DNA from: Nostoc sp. CHAB 5844
GTDB taxonomy: Bacteria; Cyanobacteriota; Cyanobacteriia; Cyanobacteriales; Nostocaceae
DNA: 64,000 nucleotides
Assembly (NCBI RefSeq): GCF_020829595.1
Contig: NZ_JAIVFW010000001.1
Span: forward strand, 248,001-312,000
Direction of reading: 5' to 3'
Shown here: positions 9,327 through 18,858 of the stretch, in pieces
Layout of the letters: every line of letters starts with the position of its first letter
Position numbering within the stretch: the first letter of the stretch is position 1
Made by a program: the position numbers and the translations under genes
Notes under the pieces: generated by a model
Told to the model about the DNA's origin: nothing
The model's input: only the letters and a program-made list of their open reading frames with translations
The model's database searches: none

Positions 9327-9647
9327 TTATTGGTCTTTCCCAAATTGCAACTGATAAACTATTTCTTCTTTTTCAGTCTCAATTTTCAAATCAGAACGGG
9401 GATAGGCGACACAAAGTAATGTGTAACCTTGTTTTTGTAATTCTGGACTAACACCCATACCATCAGTTTGGTCTACAGTTCCTGCGGTAATTTGCGCGGC
9501 GCAAGTCGTACACACGCCTGCGTGACAAGAACTCGGCAATTCTAAACCAGCAGCATCGGCAACTGATAGAATAGTTTCATCTTCAGGAACTTGCAGAGTA
9601 TGAATTTTGCCTTGGTGAAGCAATTCTACAGTGTAGGTTTTGGACAT
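9327..9647 (-). CDS. Plant-type 2Fe-2S ferredoxin
   Basis: A 106-residue [2Fe-2S] ferredoxin for one-electron transfer in the cytosol. The four cluster cysteines are Cys41, Cys46 and Cys49 (SSCHAGVCTTC) and Cys79 (TLLCVAYP), giving the C-x4-C-x2-C-x29-C spacing of the plant/cyanobacterial family. The N-terminal beta-grasp strand begins KTYTVELLHQ. It is slightly longer than photosynthetic PetF, and residues around the cluster (GVCTTCAAQITAG) suggest a secondary ferredoxin rather than the main photosystem I acceptor. No redox partner is adjacent. Confidence 0.93.
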   Translation of the reverse strand: MSKTYTVELLHQGKIHTLQVPEDETILSVADAAGLELPSSCHAGVCTTCAAQITAGTVDQTDGMGVSPELQKQGYTLLCVAYPRSDLKIETEKEEIVYQLQFGKDQ

Positions 9648-10364
9648 ATACTAAAAAATGAGTGCAATAGACAAACTCACTATTATATCTGAATTATTTA
9701 ATAGTATTGCAGATTTTGACTTCTTATACTTAAATTAGTACAGCACGGCGTAAATAAAGCACCCAATATAAATTGCTGAAAAGCTCACTATACGGGTCTC
9801 TTCATTTCATACTTCAGGATTTGTGTACTAAAGCTATAATTTTACTTTATATTGGGGAGATTTCATCAATTACTATAATAACCACAGAGAATTAGTTAAA
9901 TTTGCTTAGTTATATTGATGCGCGATCGCGTTTTTTAAAAAAATGTATCTATAAGTCTGCCTTTTGGCATTGCTTCCATGTCTTGGGATGTTGACCCCAC
10001 AGAACCTAAAGCCGCTTGGTCGCGGTAAATCAACAATATACACTATGTAGTGATGATTGAACTCACCAACAAGCTTTAGTTATCAATGTTACAACTTTGA
10101 CTCTTAAGCTTACAACATTAAGCCTTAAAGGCTTTATCTAGTAATCGAATATTTATTGAGCATTTAGTTCGCCTAATCCTTATTTAGTAAGCTTCCTAGA
10201 TAGCAAATTGTAAAAGTTGTTTCTTGACAGGCTCTAAATACCCTCTTGAGCATTATTGGAGACGGGTAAGCTTTGGCAAAATTATTTAAATATATTTAAA
10301 AGTATGTTGTATTTTATAACTACAGATCTGTTAAAAATTGATTGAGATTAAATATCAATACAAT
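9648..10364. other. Intergenic region, nothing firm
   Basis: About 720 AT-rich bases. It contains one HIP1-like site and a TAAGCCTTAAAGGCTTTA palindrome near 10120. A short reading frame near 9978 (MSWDVDPTEPKAAWSR) is too small to call. No RNA gene recognised. Confidence 0.4.
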
Positions 10365-12623
10365 TTAAGTTAGAGATTTTGTGAAAAGGCGACCATCCAA
10401 AACCAGGCTAAGTTGCCCATTAGCAAGAATGCTAGTTCCTAGGATATAAGGAGCAACTGGGATTGTTTCTCCTAGAGGATGGATCGCAGAGGATTGCTTA
10501 CCGATGATGCAATCTACTTCTAAAGCACATCGTTTGTCTAAGTAACGAAATACTAATAACGGCTTATTCTGCTTGAAAGCATTTAGTGTATCTGTACTGT
10601 AAGTGATAACTGGCGTGGGAAGGTGATTAGGACAAATCAGCACATCAGTCAGTAAGTGGATAGGGACGAGCATTTCTGTTGTTAGATGCTCGCGATCGCA
10701 ACCAAGAAAGCCATTGGATCTGCCAGAAGACTGCAATAATAATATGCGTCCCGCTTGAGTTTGGATAATTTGTTCGGACTGGGATAGACAAATCTGCTCT
10801 ACAGAATCGGCAACAAATGCATAGACTCTGGAGTTAGCTTGACAGACGATCAGTTGAGTAATTTTTTGCTCCAGTGGAATTTGCAGCGAGAAGGCTGTAC
10901 CATGTCCAGCTTTAGACTTCAATACTATTCTTCCCTGAATAGCTGTTAATTGCTTGCAAACTTCAGTTAATTCTACTCCTAACTCTAAGGCAGCCCGATC
11001 GCACAAAACAGATGAAACCTCTGGTTCAAGTATTAGTTCAGTCAGTTGAGTTGCTTGTTGAATATCCTGTGGTTTTGTCAGAGCGAATCCTTGGGCTAAA
11101 GCCTGTTGATAGATTTGAGATAATTTAAGTCCTGCGCCATCATCACAGCCATCAATAATTAGTTGATTTCCCTGCTGGTAAATTTGAAATTCAATAATAC
11201 CGTTGCTATTTTTACCTAACTGTTGGCGTGTTTGGCAAGACTCTATACTTTGCTCTAGCAGATAACAACTTATATGCAACAGAAGGACACAGAGGCGATC
11301 GCTAAATGCCCGATCGACTTGGATATCGCTAATTTGTAAATGTAGTCTAGCCGACTTATCTTGTAGAGCTTGTAACTGAGGCCAAAGCCGATGCAACGGT
11401 TCTAAGGCTACTTTTAAAGGAATAGTTGTAACTGTTTTGACTAAATTGGAAGACTGGTTAAGCAACTTTTCCTGCTGTATGAGTTCTTGTTTGAGTTGAT
11501 GATGATTGTTATTCAGCGAATCAACAGTTGATTCCACCTGAGACGCTTGGGACAAAACAGATTGAAGAGTACTGTATAATTGCTGAGAGCGAGAAGCAGC
11601 TAGGGGAGAAAGGGTATCTGAAATTGTTGCTAAACGTCCTGACCATTCCTGTAGATTATCCAGCAGGTGTTGTAATCGTTTAACTTGTCGGAGCAACCGC
11701 CCGATCGCATATTGCTGTTGTTCTTCCTGACAAGCTTGCTGATTATAGTTAGTTAGTAATGTTGCAATCAGTGCGTTTAATTGTTCGAGATGGTGAATAT
11801 TGATGGGTGTGGCGGCTGGAATACTGGTTGCAACAATGGTAGGAATGGCTTCTTGCAAAGAGAGTGGATGGCGATCGCGAACAGATTTAACTAGGGATGC
11901 TTCAGATGTTTCACTAGGCAGGGAAAAATCCCCCAACCAAGCTTGAAAATCTCCCTCCTCCAGGTTTACTAGTTCCCCTACATTGGCGGGAAGCTGCTCA
12001 GTATCTACGTGACAAAGGCTGCCAGACTGGGGGCTAGTTTCACCTATTAGTTCCCTGTCAAGACTTTCCTTGTCTTTAACCATAACTTGCTCTGGTAGAG
12101 CCGCAGAAGATTCTACCTCGGTCAAGCGATCACTAAACTGAATAACTGGTTGATATTCTTGCGGTTGCTCTATCGATATCTCAAGATTTGTTTCCTGGGG
12201 GATAACGCTTTGGTGGCGATCGCCAAACTCTGCTTGTAAACGAGCAACAATGGCAGACATCCGCTCCAGAATTTCTACTTCGTCAATTTTCGAGGCTGTT
12301 AAAAATGCCATCAGTAGCATTTGTAGGCAATCTAATCCTTCCGACAACAGCGAGGCGATTGTGCCGTCAATAGTTGCCCGATACTGATGTAAAAGCTGAA
12401 AAATCTCTTTTAGTGCAGCCGCAACTATCGCAATCGTATCTAACTCGGCTGCGATGGCAATCGAATGCAGAGAGCCAGCAGCTTCCATGAGAGCCAAAGC
12501 TGTACCGGGGTTACTGTCTTTTGTATAGTTAGGCAACTCCTGCTCCAAGAACAGTAACAAATCGATCGCTTCTTCGAGAAAGCGATCGTTGTTCTGCGGT
12601 TGGGGGACAAAATCGGTACTCAT
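10365..12623 (-). CDS. Degenerate CheA-like protein (predicted pseudokinase)
   Basis: A 752-residue CheA paralogue with an Hpt-like N-terminal bundle (about 1-125), a Glu/Gln-rich linker, a helical dimerisation-like part (270-400), a GHKL-type ATPase fold (about 400-585) and a CheW-like C-terminus. Against the complete CheA at 15699, the Hpt aligns without gaps, but the phospho-accepting His is Gly50 (GSLHS for HTIKG). The N-box RNAFDHG reads SCYLLEQ near 452-458 and the GRGIG loop is lost; DDGAGL (494-499) and GHGTAF (573-578) remain. There is no receiver domain. It is the last gene of the operon. I infer no kinase activity and a structural or modulatory role. Confidence 0.85.
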   Translation of the reverse strand: MSTDFVPQPQNNDRFLEEAIDLLLFLEQELPNYTKDSNPGTALALMEAAGSLHSIAIAAELDTIAIVAAALKEIFQLLHQYRATIDGTIASLLSEGLDCLQMLLMAFLTASKIDEVEILERMSAIVARLQAEFGDRHQSVIPQETNLEISIEQPQEYQPVIQFSDRLTEVESSAALPEQVMVKDKESLDRELIGETSPQSGSLCHVDTEQLPANVGELVNLEEGDFQAWLGDFSLPSETSEASLVKSVRDRHPLSLQEAIPTIVATSIPAATPINIHHLEQLNALIATLLTNYNQQACQEEQQQYAIGRLLRQVKRLQHLLDNLQEWSGRLATISDTLSPLAASRSQQLYSTLQSVLSQASQVESTVDSLNNNHHQLKQELIQQEKLLNQSSNLVKTVTTIPLKVALEPLHRLWPQLQALQDKSARLHLQISDIQVDRAFSDRLCVLLLHISCYLLEQSIESCQTRQQLGKNSNGIIEFQIYQQGNQLIIDGCDDGAGLKLSQIYQQALAQGFALTKPQDIQQATQLTELILEPEVSSVLCDRAALELGVELTEVCKQLTAIQGRIVLKSKAGHGTAFSLQIPLEQKITQLIVCQANSRVYAFVADSVEQICLSQSEQIIQTQAGRILLLQSSGRSNGFLGCDREHLTTEMLVPIHLLTDVLICPNHLPTPVITYSTDTLNAFKQNKPLLVFRYLDKRCALEVDCIIGKQSSAIHPLGETIPVAPYILGTSILANGQLSLVLDGRLFTKSLT

Positions 12624-12659
12624 GAAAACAACTCTCAGTTTTTATGGGGTTTGTGACTA

Positions 12660-12831
12660 AACAAGGCAAAAGTAAAAAGTTAAAAGGCAAAAGAAAGAAC
12701 GAGAAAAATTAATTCATGGAATGAATTAAAAACATTTATTTCGAGCAGAGGTGCCGCGAAAAATAATATTTAAGTATTAAATTATCTAAATTTATTTATG
12801 AGTATTATCTTTTTACTTTTTACTTTTTACT
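12660..12831. repeat. AAAAGTA/TACTTTT heptamer repeats in inverted arrangement
   Basis: The gap between the pseudokinase and the GAF/MCP gene begins with AAAAGTAAAAAGTTAAAAGG-like repeats near 12668 and ends with TTTTTACTTTTTACTTTTTAC near 12810-12830. The stop codon of the upstream gene lies inside the second repeat, so the element abuts or has replaced the original 3' end. Confidence 0.5.
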
Positions 12832-14077
12832 TCGACATTGATTTGAGGCTACAAGCAGCAATCTGGGCGATCGCTCTGAATTGCTCTTGAATTTGCGCGA
12901 TTGACTCCAGCCCCGCACTGATTTGGCGATCGCATGGTTCGATAGCAGAAGCAACGTCTGCTGTTGCGACTTGGAGTTCTTGGAACCATTCCTCTATATT
13001 GAGCGTGCTTTCGCGGGCTTGACGGGCGAGAGTTTCCACCTGTTCGGCAGCAGCTAACAAACTTAGTTCCTGTTCGCTAGCTTTTGTGGCTTCGATGGCT
13101 GTATTCAAAGACAAAATCTGAATTTTGCTACTCAAGCCTTCCACAAGGCCAACAAAGCTAGAAGCTTGCTGACAAAATTCACCAAGGTATTGCAGCTGTT
13201 TATTTGTAAAAGCAACAGTATCTTGAATAGACATTAAATACTCGCGCTCTAGCTCGGCAATTTTTGCGCCTGCTTCTACGGCTTGGCTCACCTGTTGCAA
13301 TGGCACTAGTAACTGTGAGCGATCAATAGATTCAGCCTTTTGGGGAGGCGATGAAAGCTGTTGAGCAGGTGGTACTATTTCAACCGAGTGCAAGTTAATT
13401 GTCAACATCATTGCTACTTGTTGCAGCAAACTGCGCTCTGCTTCTTGCCATTGTCGGGGTTGAAGGCAATGATGAATAACTAACAAACCCCAAGGCTGTT
13501 GTTTGACAATCAAGGGCAAGCACAGGCTAGCTTGTACCTGAAAGCGTTGCCAAAATTGCTGTTGGCGTGGTGTTAATTCTAATACTTCAGTTAGGTTCTT
13601 GAGTAAGTGTTGTCCGTTACCAACATCGGTAGTAACAAACAAATTTATCGGTAGGGATTGGTTGAGCAAGGATGTCCAACCCGCTTGTATAGCTTCAGCG
13701 ATCGCTCGAGTGCGATTATCTTCCTCAAAACGATAAATCAGGACGCGATCGGCGTTAAGAACATTTCGCAAGGCGGTAACTGTAACTTCCAAAAGTGCGG
13801 TTTGATTTTTTGCTTGCTGCATTTGCCGCTCGATTGCCGCAAGTTGTTCTCGCTGACGCCCAAAAGCCTTTTGCACATCGTCACTGGGCGAATCCTGAGC
13901 CAAAGCTTGGATAAAAGCTTCGATTTGACTTACCTTGTGCTGCAATTGAGCGACCTTTGGCCCCTTAGCAGATTGAAAGACTGCTTTGAGTACAGCCACA
14001 TTAGCCAAAATTTCTTCTATCTGGATTTGATTATCAGGCTGGGTTGCAAAATTAGGATCTAAGGTTGCGATCGTCAC
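12827..14077 (-). CDS. GAF-domain protein with degenerate MCP signalling tip
   Basis: A 416-residue soluble receptor-like protein. A helical N-terminus (1-95) precedes one GAF domain (about 95-230; RVLIYRFEEDNRTRAIAEA, SLCLPLIVKQQPWGLLVIHH) with no chromophore cysteine. A shortened coiled coil contains KIQILSLNTAIEATKASEQE, recognisably the MCP hairpin tip but lacking the canonical Gly-Lys-Gly-Phe-Ala segment. It starts at GTG 14077, with an AAGGAG six bases upstream. It has no membrane segment or HAMP. It lies between a tandem-CheW gene and a degenerate CheA, so I infer it is the receptor of a second, altered array. Confidence 0.82.
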   Translation of the reverse strand: MTIATLDPNFATQPDNQIQIEEILANVAVLKAVFQSAKGPKVAQLQHKVSQIEAFIQALAQDSPSDDVQKAFGRQREQLAAIERQMQQAKNQTALLEVTVTALRNVLNADRVLIYRFEEDNRTRAIAEAIQAGWTSLLNQSLPINLFVTTDVGNGQHLLKNLTEVLELTPRQQQFWQRFQVQASLCLPLIVKQQPWGLLVIHHCLQPRQWQEAERSLLQQVAMMLTINLHSVEIVPPAQQLSSPPQKAESIDRSQLLVPLQQVSQAVEAGAKIAELEREYLMSIQDTVAFTNKQLQYLGEFCQQASSFVGLVEGLSSKIQILSLNTAIEATKASEQELSLLAAAEQVETLARQARESTLNIEEWFQELQVATADVASAIEPCDRQISAGLESIAQIQEQFRAIAQIAACSLKSMSK

Positions 14078-14106
14078 AGAAAACTCCTTGGCAGCATCAA
14101 GTTAAA

Positions 14107-15120
14107 TCAGTGGGTTTGCCATTGCAATGTCTGGGCGATCGCTTTGGTGTCTAAAATCCAGCGATCGCCTGGCAGAATACCTCGAACAAAATTTAGTAGT
14201 TTGTTGGGGGAAAAGTCGGTTGGTGCTGATTGCGCTTGCTGTAAATCCTGCCACTCTACATCTAAGACATGAGCGACCAAAAACCCGACTACCTGATTTT
14301 GCAGCTCAACAACCAGAACTATTGGCTTTTCTGGTCGTGACTGTCGCTTAAAAAGCGGTGCATAACCAAGCAAATGTTCTAAGTCAATCAGCCGTAGCAT
14401 CTGTCCTTGCCAATTATAGAAACCTAAAATCCAACTTGGTAAGGCCGGAGCTGGGGAAATTTCTGAGCTAGCGATATGAGTAATTTCCAGTACACAGTGG
14501 AATGGTAATAATCCACTTGCTTGATTCCCCAAGGAAAAACGCACAAATCTTTGCCGTTGTTCGCATGATGTTAACCCAGGAGCCAAGGTTGAAGTTGTTC
14601 CGGGTAACCCCAACTTATCAGCCAATATCTGGTTCATGCCTAAAAGCAGGACTTTGAGTGGTTCTTCGTTTGGTGCTACAGACAAGACAGCCATGTGGCT
14701 CACAAAGTTTAATTCCGCCACTTGCCGATAAGACCAAGGCACTGGACGCACAGATGACAAAGGAATATCGATTAAAGCGGGGGGCTTGTCTACAGGAATG
14801 CCACAAAGTTCTCCAGTCCGCGTTTGAGTCAGAAGTAGAAACCGTCCTGAAGTTTCAACCGCAGAGAGAACTTGGTGCTTCTGTTGGGGTTGTACTTTCT
14901 GGCGCAAATCCACAATCGTAATAGTTTGCGCTCCCAAATCGACCATCCCGATCCCACTTTCGACCGTACTACTAATAGGAGGACAAGCAATCACCTTGAG
15001 AACTGCACCAACTGGCAGGGCAAATAAATAGTCGGCGATCGCAAAAACAACGACTCGTAATGAGTCGGTCTCGCTCACAGCGCCAGATAATCGCTTAAAT
15101 GGAAAGGGAGTGTTAAGCAT
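14107..15120 (-). CDS. Tandem CheW-domain coupling protein
   Basis: A 337-residue protein with two CheW-like domains. The first (about 18-160) begins LRVVVFAIADYLFALPV; the second (about 190-330) begins QRFVRFSLGNQASGLLPF and includes PSWILGFYNWQGQMLRLIDL. CheW couples chemoreceptors to CheA. Double-CheW proteins are less common and could bridge neighbouring arrays. The stop lies 29 bases before the GAF/MCP gene, supporting co-transcription. Its start is preceded by about 130 bases that include a G-rich repeat block next to the four-helix-bundle gene. Confidence 0.87.
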   Translation of the reverse strand: MLNTPFPFKRLSGAVSETDSLRVVVFAIADYLFALPVGAVLKVIACPPISSTVESGIGMVDLGAQTITIVDLRQKVQPQQKHQVLSAVETSGRFLLLTQTRTGELCGIPVDKPPALIDIPLSSVRPVPWSYRQVAELNFVSHMAVLSVAPNEEPLKVLLLGMNQILADKLGLPGTTSTLAPGLTSCEQRQRFVRFSLGNQASGLLPFHCVLEITHIASSEISPAPALPSWILGFYNWQGQMLRLIDLEHLLGYAPLFKRQSRPEKPIVLVVELQNQVVGFLVAHVLDVEWQDLQQAQSAPTDFSPNKLLNFVRGILPGDRWILDTKAIAQTLQWQTH

Positions 15121-15157
15121 AAGTCGGTCGGTGTTGAAAACTGTGGTTATGGTGAGG

Positions 15158-15243
15158 CAGAGGGGCAGGGGGGCAGAGGGGCAGGGGGGCAGGGGAGCAG
15201 AGGGGCAGAGGAGCAGGGGGCAGGGAAGCAGGGGGGCAGGGGA
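15158..15243. repeat. G-rich GCAGGGG-type short tandem repeat
   Basis: About 85 bases of imperfect GGCAGAGG/GCAGGGG repeats immediately downstream of the four-helix-bundle gene. The complementary type (CTGCCCC) lies just upstream of that gene at about 15655-15694, so the gene is framed by inverted copies. Confidence 0.8.
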
Positions 15244-15252
15244 GAAAGAATA

Positions 15253-15651
15253 TTAACGCTTCATTAGCCAAGGTGAGGGGTCAGTAATTATATTCACCAA
15301 ACCACCTAAGATCCGATTGTAGATTCCATATAATTCTCTGCCTAATTCAACATCAAAATAATTGCACTTAACAGCAAATTCAATCCATGTTTGTGTTTCT
15401 GCTGCCTCTGCTTCACAGTCATTGAGTTTAGCCACAAAAGCTGCTTCATATCTACGCTTTCTCCAAGCTTCAGCTAGATTTGCACAAACAGAACGTGATG
15501 ATCTACGAATCTGATCAGTTAATGAATACCGCTCCTCGATAGGAAACTTTTTAGAGAGTTCAAAGATTTTCATGGCTGCATCGAATGCCATTTGATAAAC
15601 TTTCAAGTCTTGATGATTTTTAATTGGTTCTTTTTCCATCTCCATCTCCAT
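15253..15651 (-). CDS. Four-helix-bundle protein (23S rRNA IVS/S23 family)
   Basis: A 132-residue protein of the S23/four-helix-bundle family first known from intervening sequences of 23S rRNA genes. The family signature is clear: HQDLKVYQMAFDAAMKIFEL, then YSLTDQIRRSSRSVCANLAE, AWRKR, and AETQTWIEFA. Function is unknown; relatives (Avd) bind nucleic acid in diversity-generating retroelements. The N-terminus is repetitive (GAGATG tandem copies), giving three possible ATG starts. It interrupts an otherwise continuous chemotaxis operon and is framed by inverted G-rich repeats. I infer a later insertion. Confidence 0.88.
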   Translation of the reverse strand: MEMEMEKEPIKNHQDLKVYQMAFDAAMKIFELSKKFPIEERYSLTDQIRRSSRSVCANLAEAWRKRRYEAAFVAKLNDCEAEAAETQTWIEFAVKCNYFDVELGRELYGIYNRILGGLVNIITDPSPWLMKR

Positions 15652-15652
15652 C

Positions 15653-15694
15653 TACTCCTCTGCCCCTCTGCCCCTCTGCCCCTCTGCCCCCCTG
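15653..15694. repeat. CTGCCCC short tandem repeat
   Basis: Heptamer-like CTGCCCC copies upstream of the four-helix-bundle gene, complementary to the block at 15158-15243. The same sequence family forms an in-frame insert in ldpA at about 43540-43612. Confidence 0.8.
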
Positions 15695-15698
15695 CCTT

Positions 15699-18600
15699 CT
15701 ACTTAATTAGTTCAGCGATCGCGGCGAGGAAGTTCTGTTCGGAATAGGGTTTGGTTAGGTAAGCTTTTGCGCCTAGAGCTAAGGCTAATTGACGGTGCTT
15801 CTGTCCGCTACGAGTAGTTAGCATCACTACAGGAGTCCCAGACAAACGCTCGTCTTGGCGATGGTGTTCTAAAAACTCAAATCCATTCATCTGCGGCATT
15901 TCAATGTCACAAATCACTAGATTGACATCACCGTGTTGCAGCATTTGCGCGATCGCTTCTCGACCATCGCCTGCTTGCAACACCTGATAATCGGCTTTCT
16001 GGAGCGTCTGCACCAAACTTTGCCTTTGTACAACTGAATCTTCCACCACTAACACCGTCAGTCGGTTAGGTTGAGCAACAGCTGTATTGACTTCCATTGG
16101 CTGTTGCTGCGGTTGCGTTATCGTTAGCTCGGATTGCTGCCCCTCTAGAGCAAGAACCGGCTCAGGCGCGAGTAGTTTAGTTGCCAGACTTGAAGCCGGG
16201 GAAGCTGACATCATATCTGTCTCCCAGGTTTGACGAACTAACTCCAACGGGTCAATGGTTAGGGTGAGGCTACCATTTCCCAATACACTGTAGCCTTGGA
16301 TGTAACTAGGTAAAGTCAGGACTCTGCCGAGGGATTTAATGACTAATTCCTGCTCGACTAAAATCTGATCGACTTGCAAACACAGGTATTGCTGCTCTGT
16401 TTGCAACAGCAGCAGAGGTTCGACGGTGTTTCGTTGTTTGACTGGAAAAGGACTGAGGGTTAAATTGTGGTCTTGGGTGAATAAAGGATATTTGTAATCC
16501 AGCAAATTGGCAAGTGGGCGGATGGGAACTAGTTGCTGATTTTGCCCTTGTTCCCACTGCCAGAATTTTTGGCTGCCTTGCCCGTGTAAAGATTGCTGCA
16601 CTTGAATCTGCTCTGGCTGCGGTAATAAAACCTGGCTAATTCCTTCAGATAGCAAGGCATAAGTAATACCTTGAGATTGACAAACAAGCAAGCGTGCCGT
16701 TGTTAAGCTCAAGGGCAATTGCAGGATGAAGGTGGTTCCTTGTCCTGAAAGCGATCGCACCACAATCGAACCTTGTAAAGCTTGCAATTGCGTGCGAACG
16801 ACATCTAAGCCGATACCGCGCCCAGATAACTCACCAATCTGGTTAGCGGTAGAAAAGCCTGGTTCAAATAATAACTCTGAGAGTTGGTCTTCAGAGGCGT
16901 AGGCGGCTTGTTCTGGAGTCAGCAAGTGTTTTTCTATACCTCGCTGACGAATCGATTCCCAATTCAAGCCTCGACCATCATCCCGTACCTCAATAGTAGT
17001 ACGGTTGCCTTGATGATAAGCTTGAATTGTAATTGTTCCGGTTTCTGGTTTACCCTGCTGGCGGCGAGTTTCTATCGGTTCAATGCCGTGATCGAAGGCA
17101 TTGCGAATCATGTGCAGCAAGGGATCGTACAGCTGCTCAGAAATAGCTTTATCCACCAGCACCTTCGTACCGCCAAGCTTGAGTTCAACAGGCTTATGAT
17201 AAGTTGCTACCATCTGTTGCAGGAGGCGGGGAAAGCGATTCAACACTGTTCCCAGTGGCACCATTCTGGCTTGCAGCAAATCTGACTGCGCTCCTGAAAG
17301 TAGTTGCTTGCGCTTGCCGAGACTAAAGCGAGATTGCTGAACTAAAGCATTAAAAGCCTCAATCCGTTCTCCTAATTGCACCATGTCTTCTGTCAGATTT
17401 TGCAGGAGAATGTGCAACTCGCTATAGGTATCCATTTCTAAGGCATCAAAATTAGATTGTGCCTCGGCAGAAGCAGGCAAAACTGAGCGTGGAGATACAT
17501 GTACGCGTCGTCGCTGCTTGCGTTCGGGAAGCAGCAAATGTCGATCCGACCAAGTAGAAACTTTACTAAGTTGTTGTTGACAGTACAAAAACTGTAGTAA
17601 AGTGTCTTGCGCTACTTTGTGGATGTGGTTAGATTGCAGGTTTTGTTGGTTTTCGTTGATTAGCAATTCCCCAATCGTGTGGCTGAGGCGATCAAGCTGT
17701 TCGATCGCTACTCGGATACTGGGAAGTGATGCTGATGACTGAGCCTGGAGGCTTGGCGCTGGTGGTGGCGAGGCTGGCCGATCTGAGTAGCGGCAGGATG
17801 TTTGTGGATCTCCAATCCAAATTGACTGTAAAATCCGATCTATGGCAGAGGGAGCTACTACTGAATCCTGAGAAATTGGTTCGAGTACCTCCGGAGCTTT
17901 CGCTACAGAGTTATCAGTCCGCTTCGGGAAAAACGACCAAATTGATTCCGCTTCGCTCGCACTGAGAAGGGGGGATGGCTGATTCTCAGTTTTAGTCGTT
18001 TGTGTTGGTTGGGCAGCGATCGCAATTGGCTGCTTTTGCGGTTCTGGAACAGGAGTAGTTAATCCTGCCCATTCTCGCAATTGTGGAGATATTTCTCCCC
18101 CTTGAATGCGATCGCCTGCTAGTACTGCTGCTTGAGCCGCTTTAAAATTTTCTAAAGCCACCTGAGCAATTTGCAATACTTTGTCGGGATGCGCTTTGAG
18201 GGCGTTGAGGGTCGCCTGGGCAATTTCTCCCAATCCAAATAAGCTATAAGACGCTGCTAGTTCGGCAAAAAATTCTGCTTGAGAGTTGAGTGTTGTTTGA
18301 ATTTGTTGCGGATCTTGGCTTTGAATGTCAGCTTCTAGATGCTGCAAATCCTGGGTTACACTCCCCGAAAAGATTGACTCTACCACATCAAAGCCAAGTT
18401 CTTCTGAACTGGGAAGCAAAGCCTCACGACCAAAAAAGTCGCCTAGTTTATGTTGGAGTTGAGCAAAGATTGAGGCAGTGCGATCAAGTATTTCTGCCTC
18501 ATTGCAGGATAAGCCCATCAAGGTTGCACTCAATGGAGTTCGCAGGCACTCATAAGCATCTAGCAGCAAAGCACCCAATTCTGGATCGATTTCCAGTTCT

Positions 18601-18842
18601 GGAGCGTATAACGCTTGGAATACATCTTCCAAATGATGGGCAATTGTCTGAATAGTTTCTTGCCCAACACTGGCAGCACTCCCTTTGATAGTATGGGCGC
18701 TTCGCATCAAAGCATGAACTTTTTCTATTGTTTTTTCATCAAGTAGACCGATCAAATTCTGCTCAATGGTTTGCAACAACTCTGCCGCTTCCGCAAGAAA
18801 AGCTTGCTCTACCTGCTCTTGATTACTGGGATCGAGGTTCAT
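15699..18842 (-). CDS. CheA-type hybrid histidine kinase with receiver domain (PixL/HmpE/PtxE-like)
   Basis: The kinase of the first chemotaxis array. From the ATG at 18842 (1047 aa) it has an Hpt domain with phospho-accepting His50 in SAHTIKGSA, a long Pro/Gln-rich linker, a dimerisation region (about 375-545), a GHKL ATPase with intact N-box (RNAFDHG near 580), DDGRGL, FEPGFST and GRGIGLDV, a CheW-like domain (about 710-870), and a C-terminal receiver with ICDIEMPQMNGFEF and the T/K residues (TTRSG, TKPY). A TTG start at 18866, overlapping the upstream receptor gene by eight bases, is an alternative. It phosphorylates the PatA/CheY-type regulators encoded upstream, by analogy with pix, hmp and ptx systems. 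Confidence 0.93.
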   Translation of the reverse strand: MNLDPSNQEQVEQAFLAEAAELLQTIEQNLIGLLDEKTIEKVHALMRSAHTIKGSAASVGQETIQTIAHHLEDVFQALYAPELEIDPELGALLLDAYECLRTPLSATLMGLSCNEAEILDRTASIFAQLQHKLGDFFGREALLPSSEELGFDVVESIFSGSVTQDLQHLEADIQSQDPQQIQTTLNSQAEFFAELAASYSLFGLGEIAQATLNALKAHPDKVLQIAQVALENFKAAQAAVLAGDRIQGGEISPQLREWAGLTTPVPEPQKQPIAIAAQPTQTTKTENQPSPLLSASEAESIWSFFPKRTDNSVAKAPEVLEPISQDSVVAPSAIDRILQSIWIGDPQTSCRYSDRPASPPPAPSLQAQSSASLPSIRVAIEQLDRLSHTIGELLINENQQNLQSNHIHKVAQDTLLQFLYCQQQLSKVSTWSDRHLLLPERKQRRRVHVSPRSVLPASAEAQSNFDALEMDTYSELHILLQNLTEDMVQLGERIEAFNALVQQSRFSLGKRKQLLSGAQSDLLQARMVPLGTVLNRFPRLLQQMVATYHKPVELKLGGTKVLVDKAISEQLYDPLLHMIRNAFDHGIEPIETRRQQGKPETGTITIQAYHQGNRTTIEVRDDGRGLNWESIRQRGIEKHLLTPEQAAYASEDQLSELLFEPGFSTANQIGELSGRGIGLDVVRTQLQALQGSIVVRSLSGQGTTFILQLPLSLTTARLLVCQSQGITYALLSEGISQVLLPQPEQIQVQQSLHGQGSQKFWQWEQGQNQQLVPIRPLANLLDYKYPLFTQDHNLTLSPFPVKQRNTVEPLLLLQTEQQYLCLQVDQILVEQELVIKSLGRVLTLPSYIQGYSVLGNGSLTLTIDPLELVRQTWETDMMSASPASSLATKLLAPEPVLALEGQQSELTITQPQQQPMEVNTAVAQPNRLTVLVVEDSVVQRQSLVQTLQKADYQVLQAGDGREAIAQMLQHGDVNLVICDIEMPQMNGFEFLEHHRQDERLSGTPVVMLTTRSGQKHRQLALALGAKAYLTKPYSEQNFLAAIAELIK

Positions 18843-18858
18843 AACACATTTTGAAAAA

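Noticed and set aside
15253-15651. Four-helix-bundle gene taken as sign of an rRNA intervening sequence or a diversity-generating retroelement
   Set aside because: No rRNA, reverse transcriptase or template/variable repeat is nearby.
15158-15694. Repeat blocks considered as a CRISPR array
   Set aside because: Units are short, imperfect and without regular spacers; they are STRR-type repeats.
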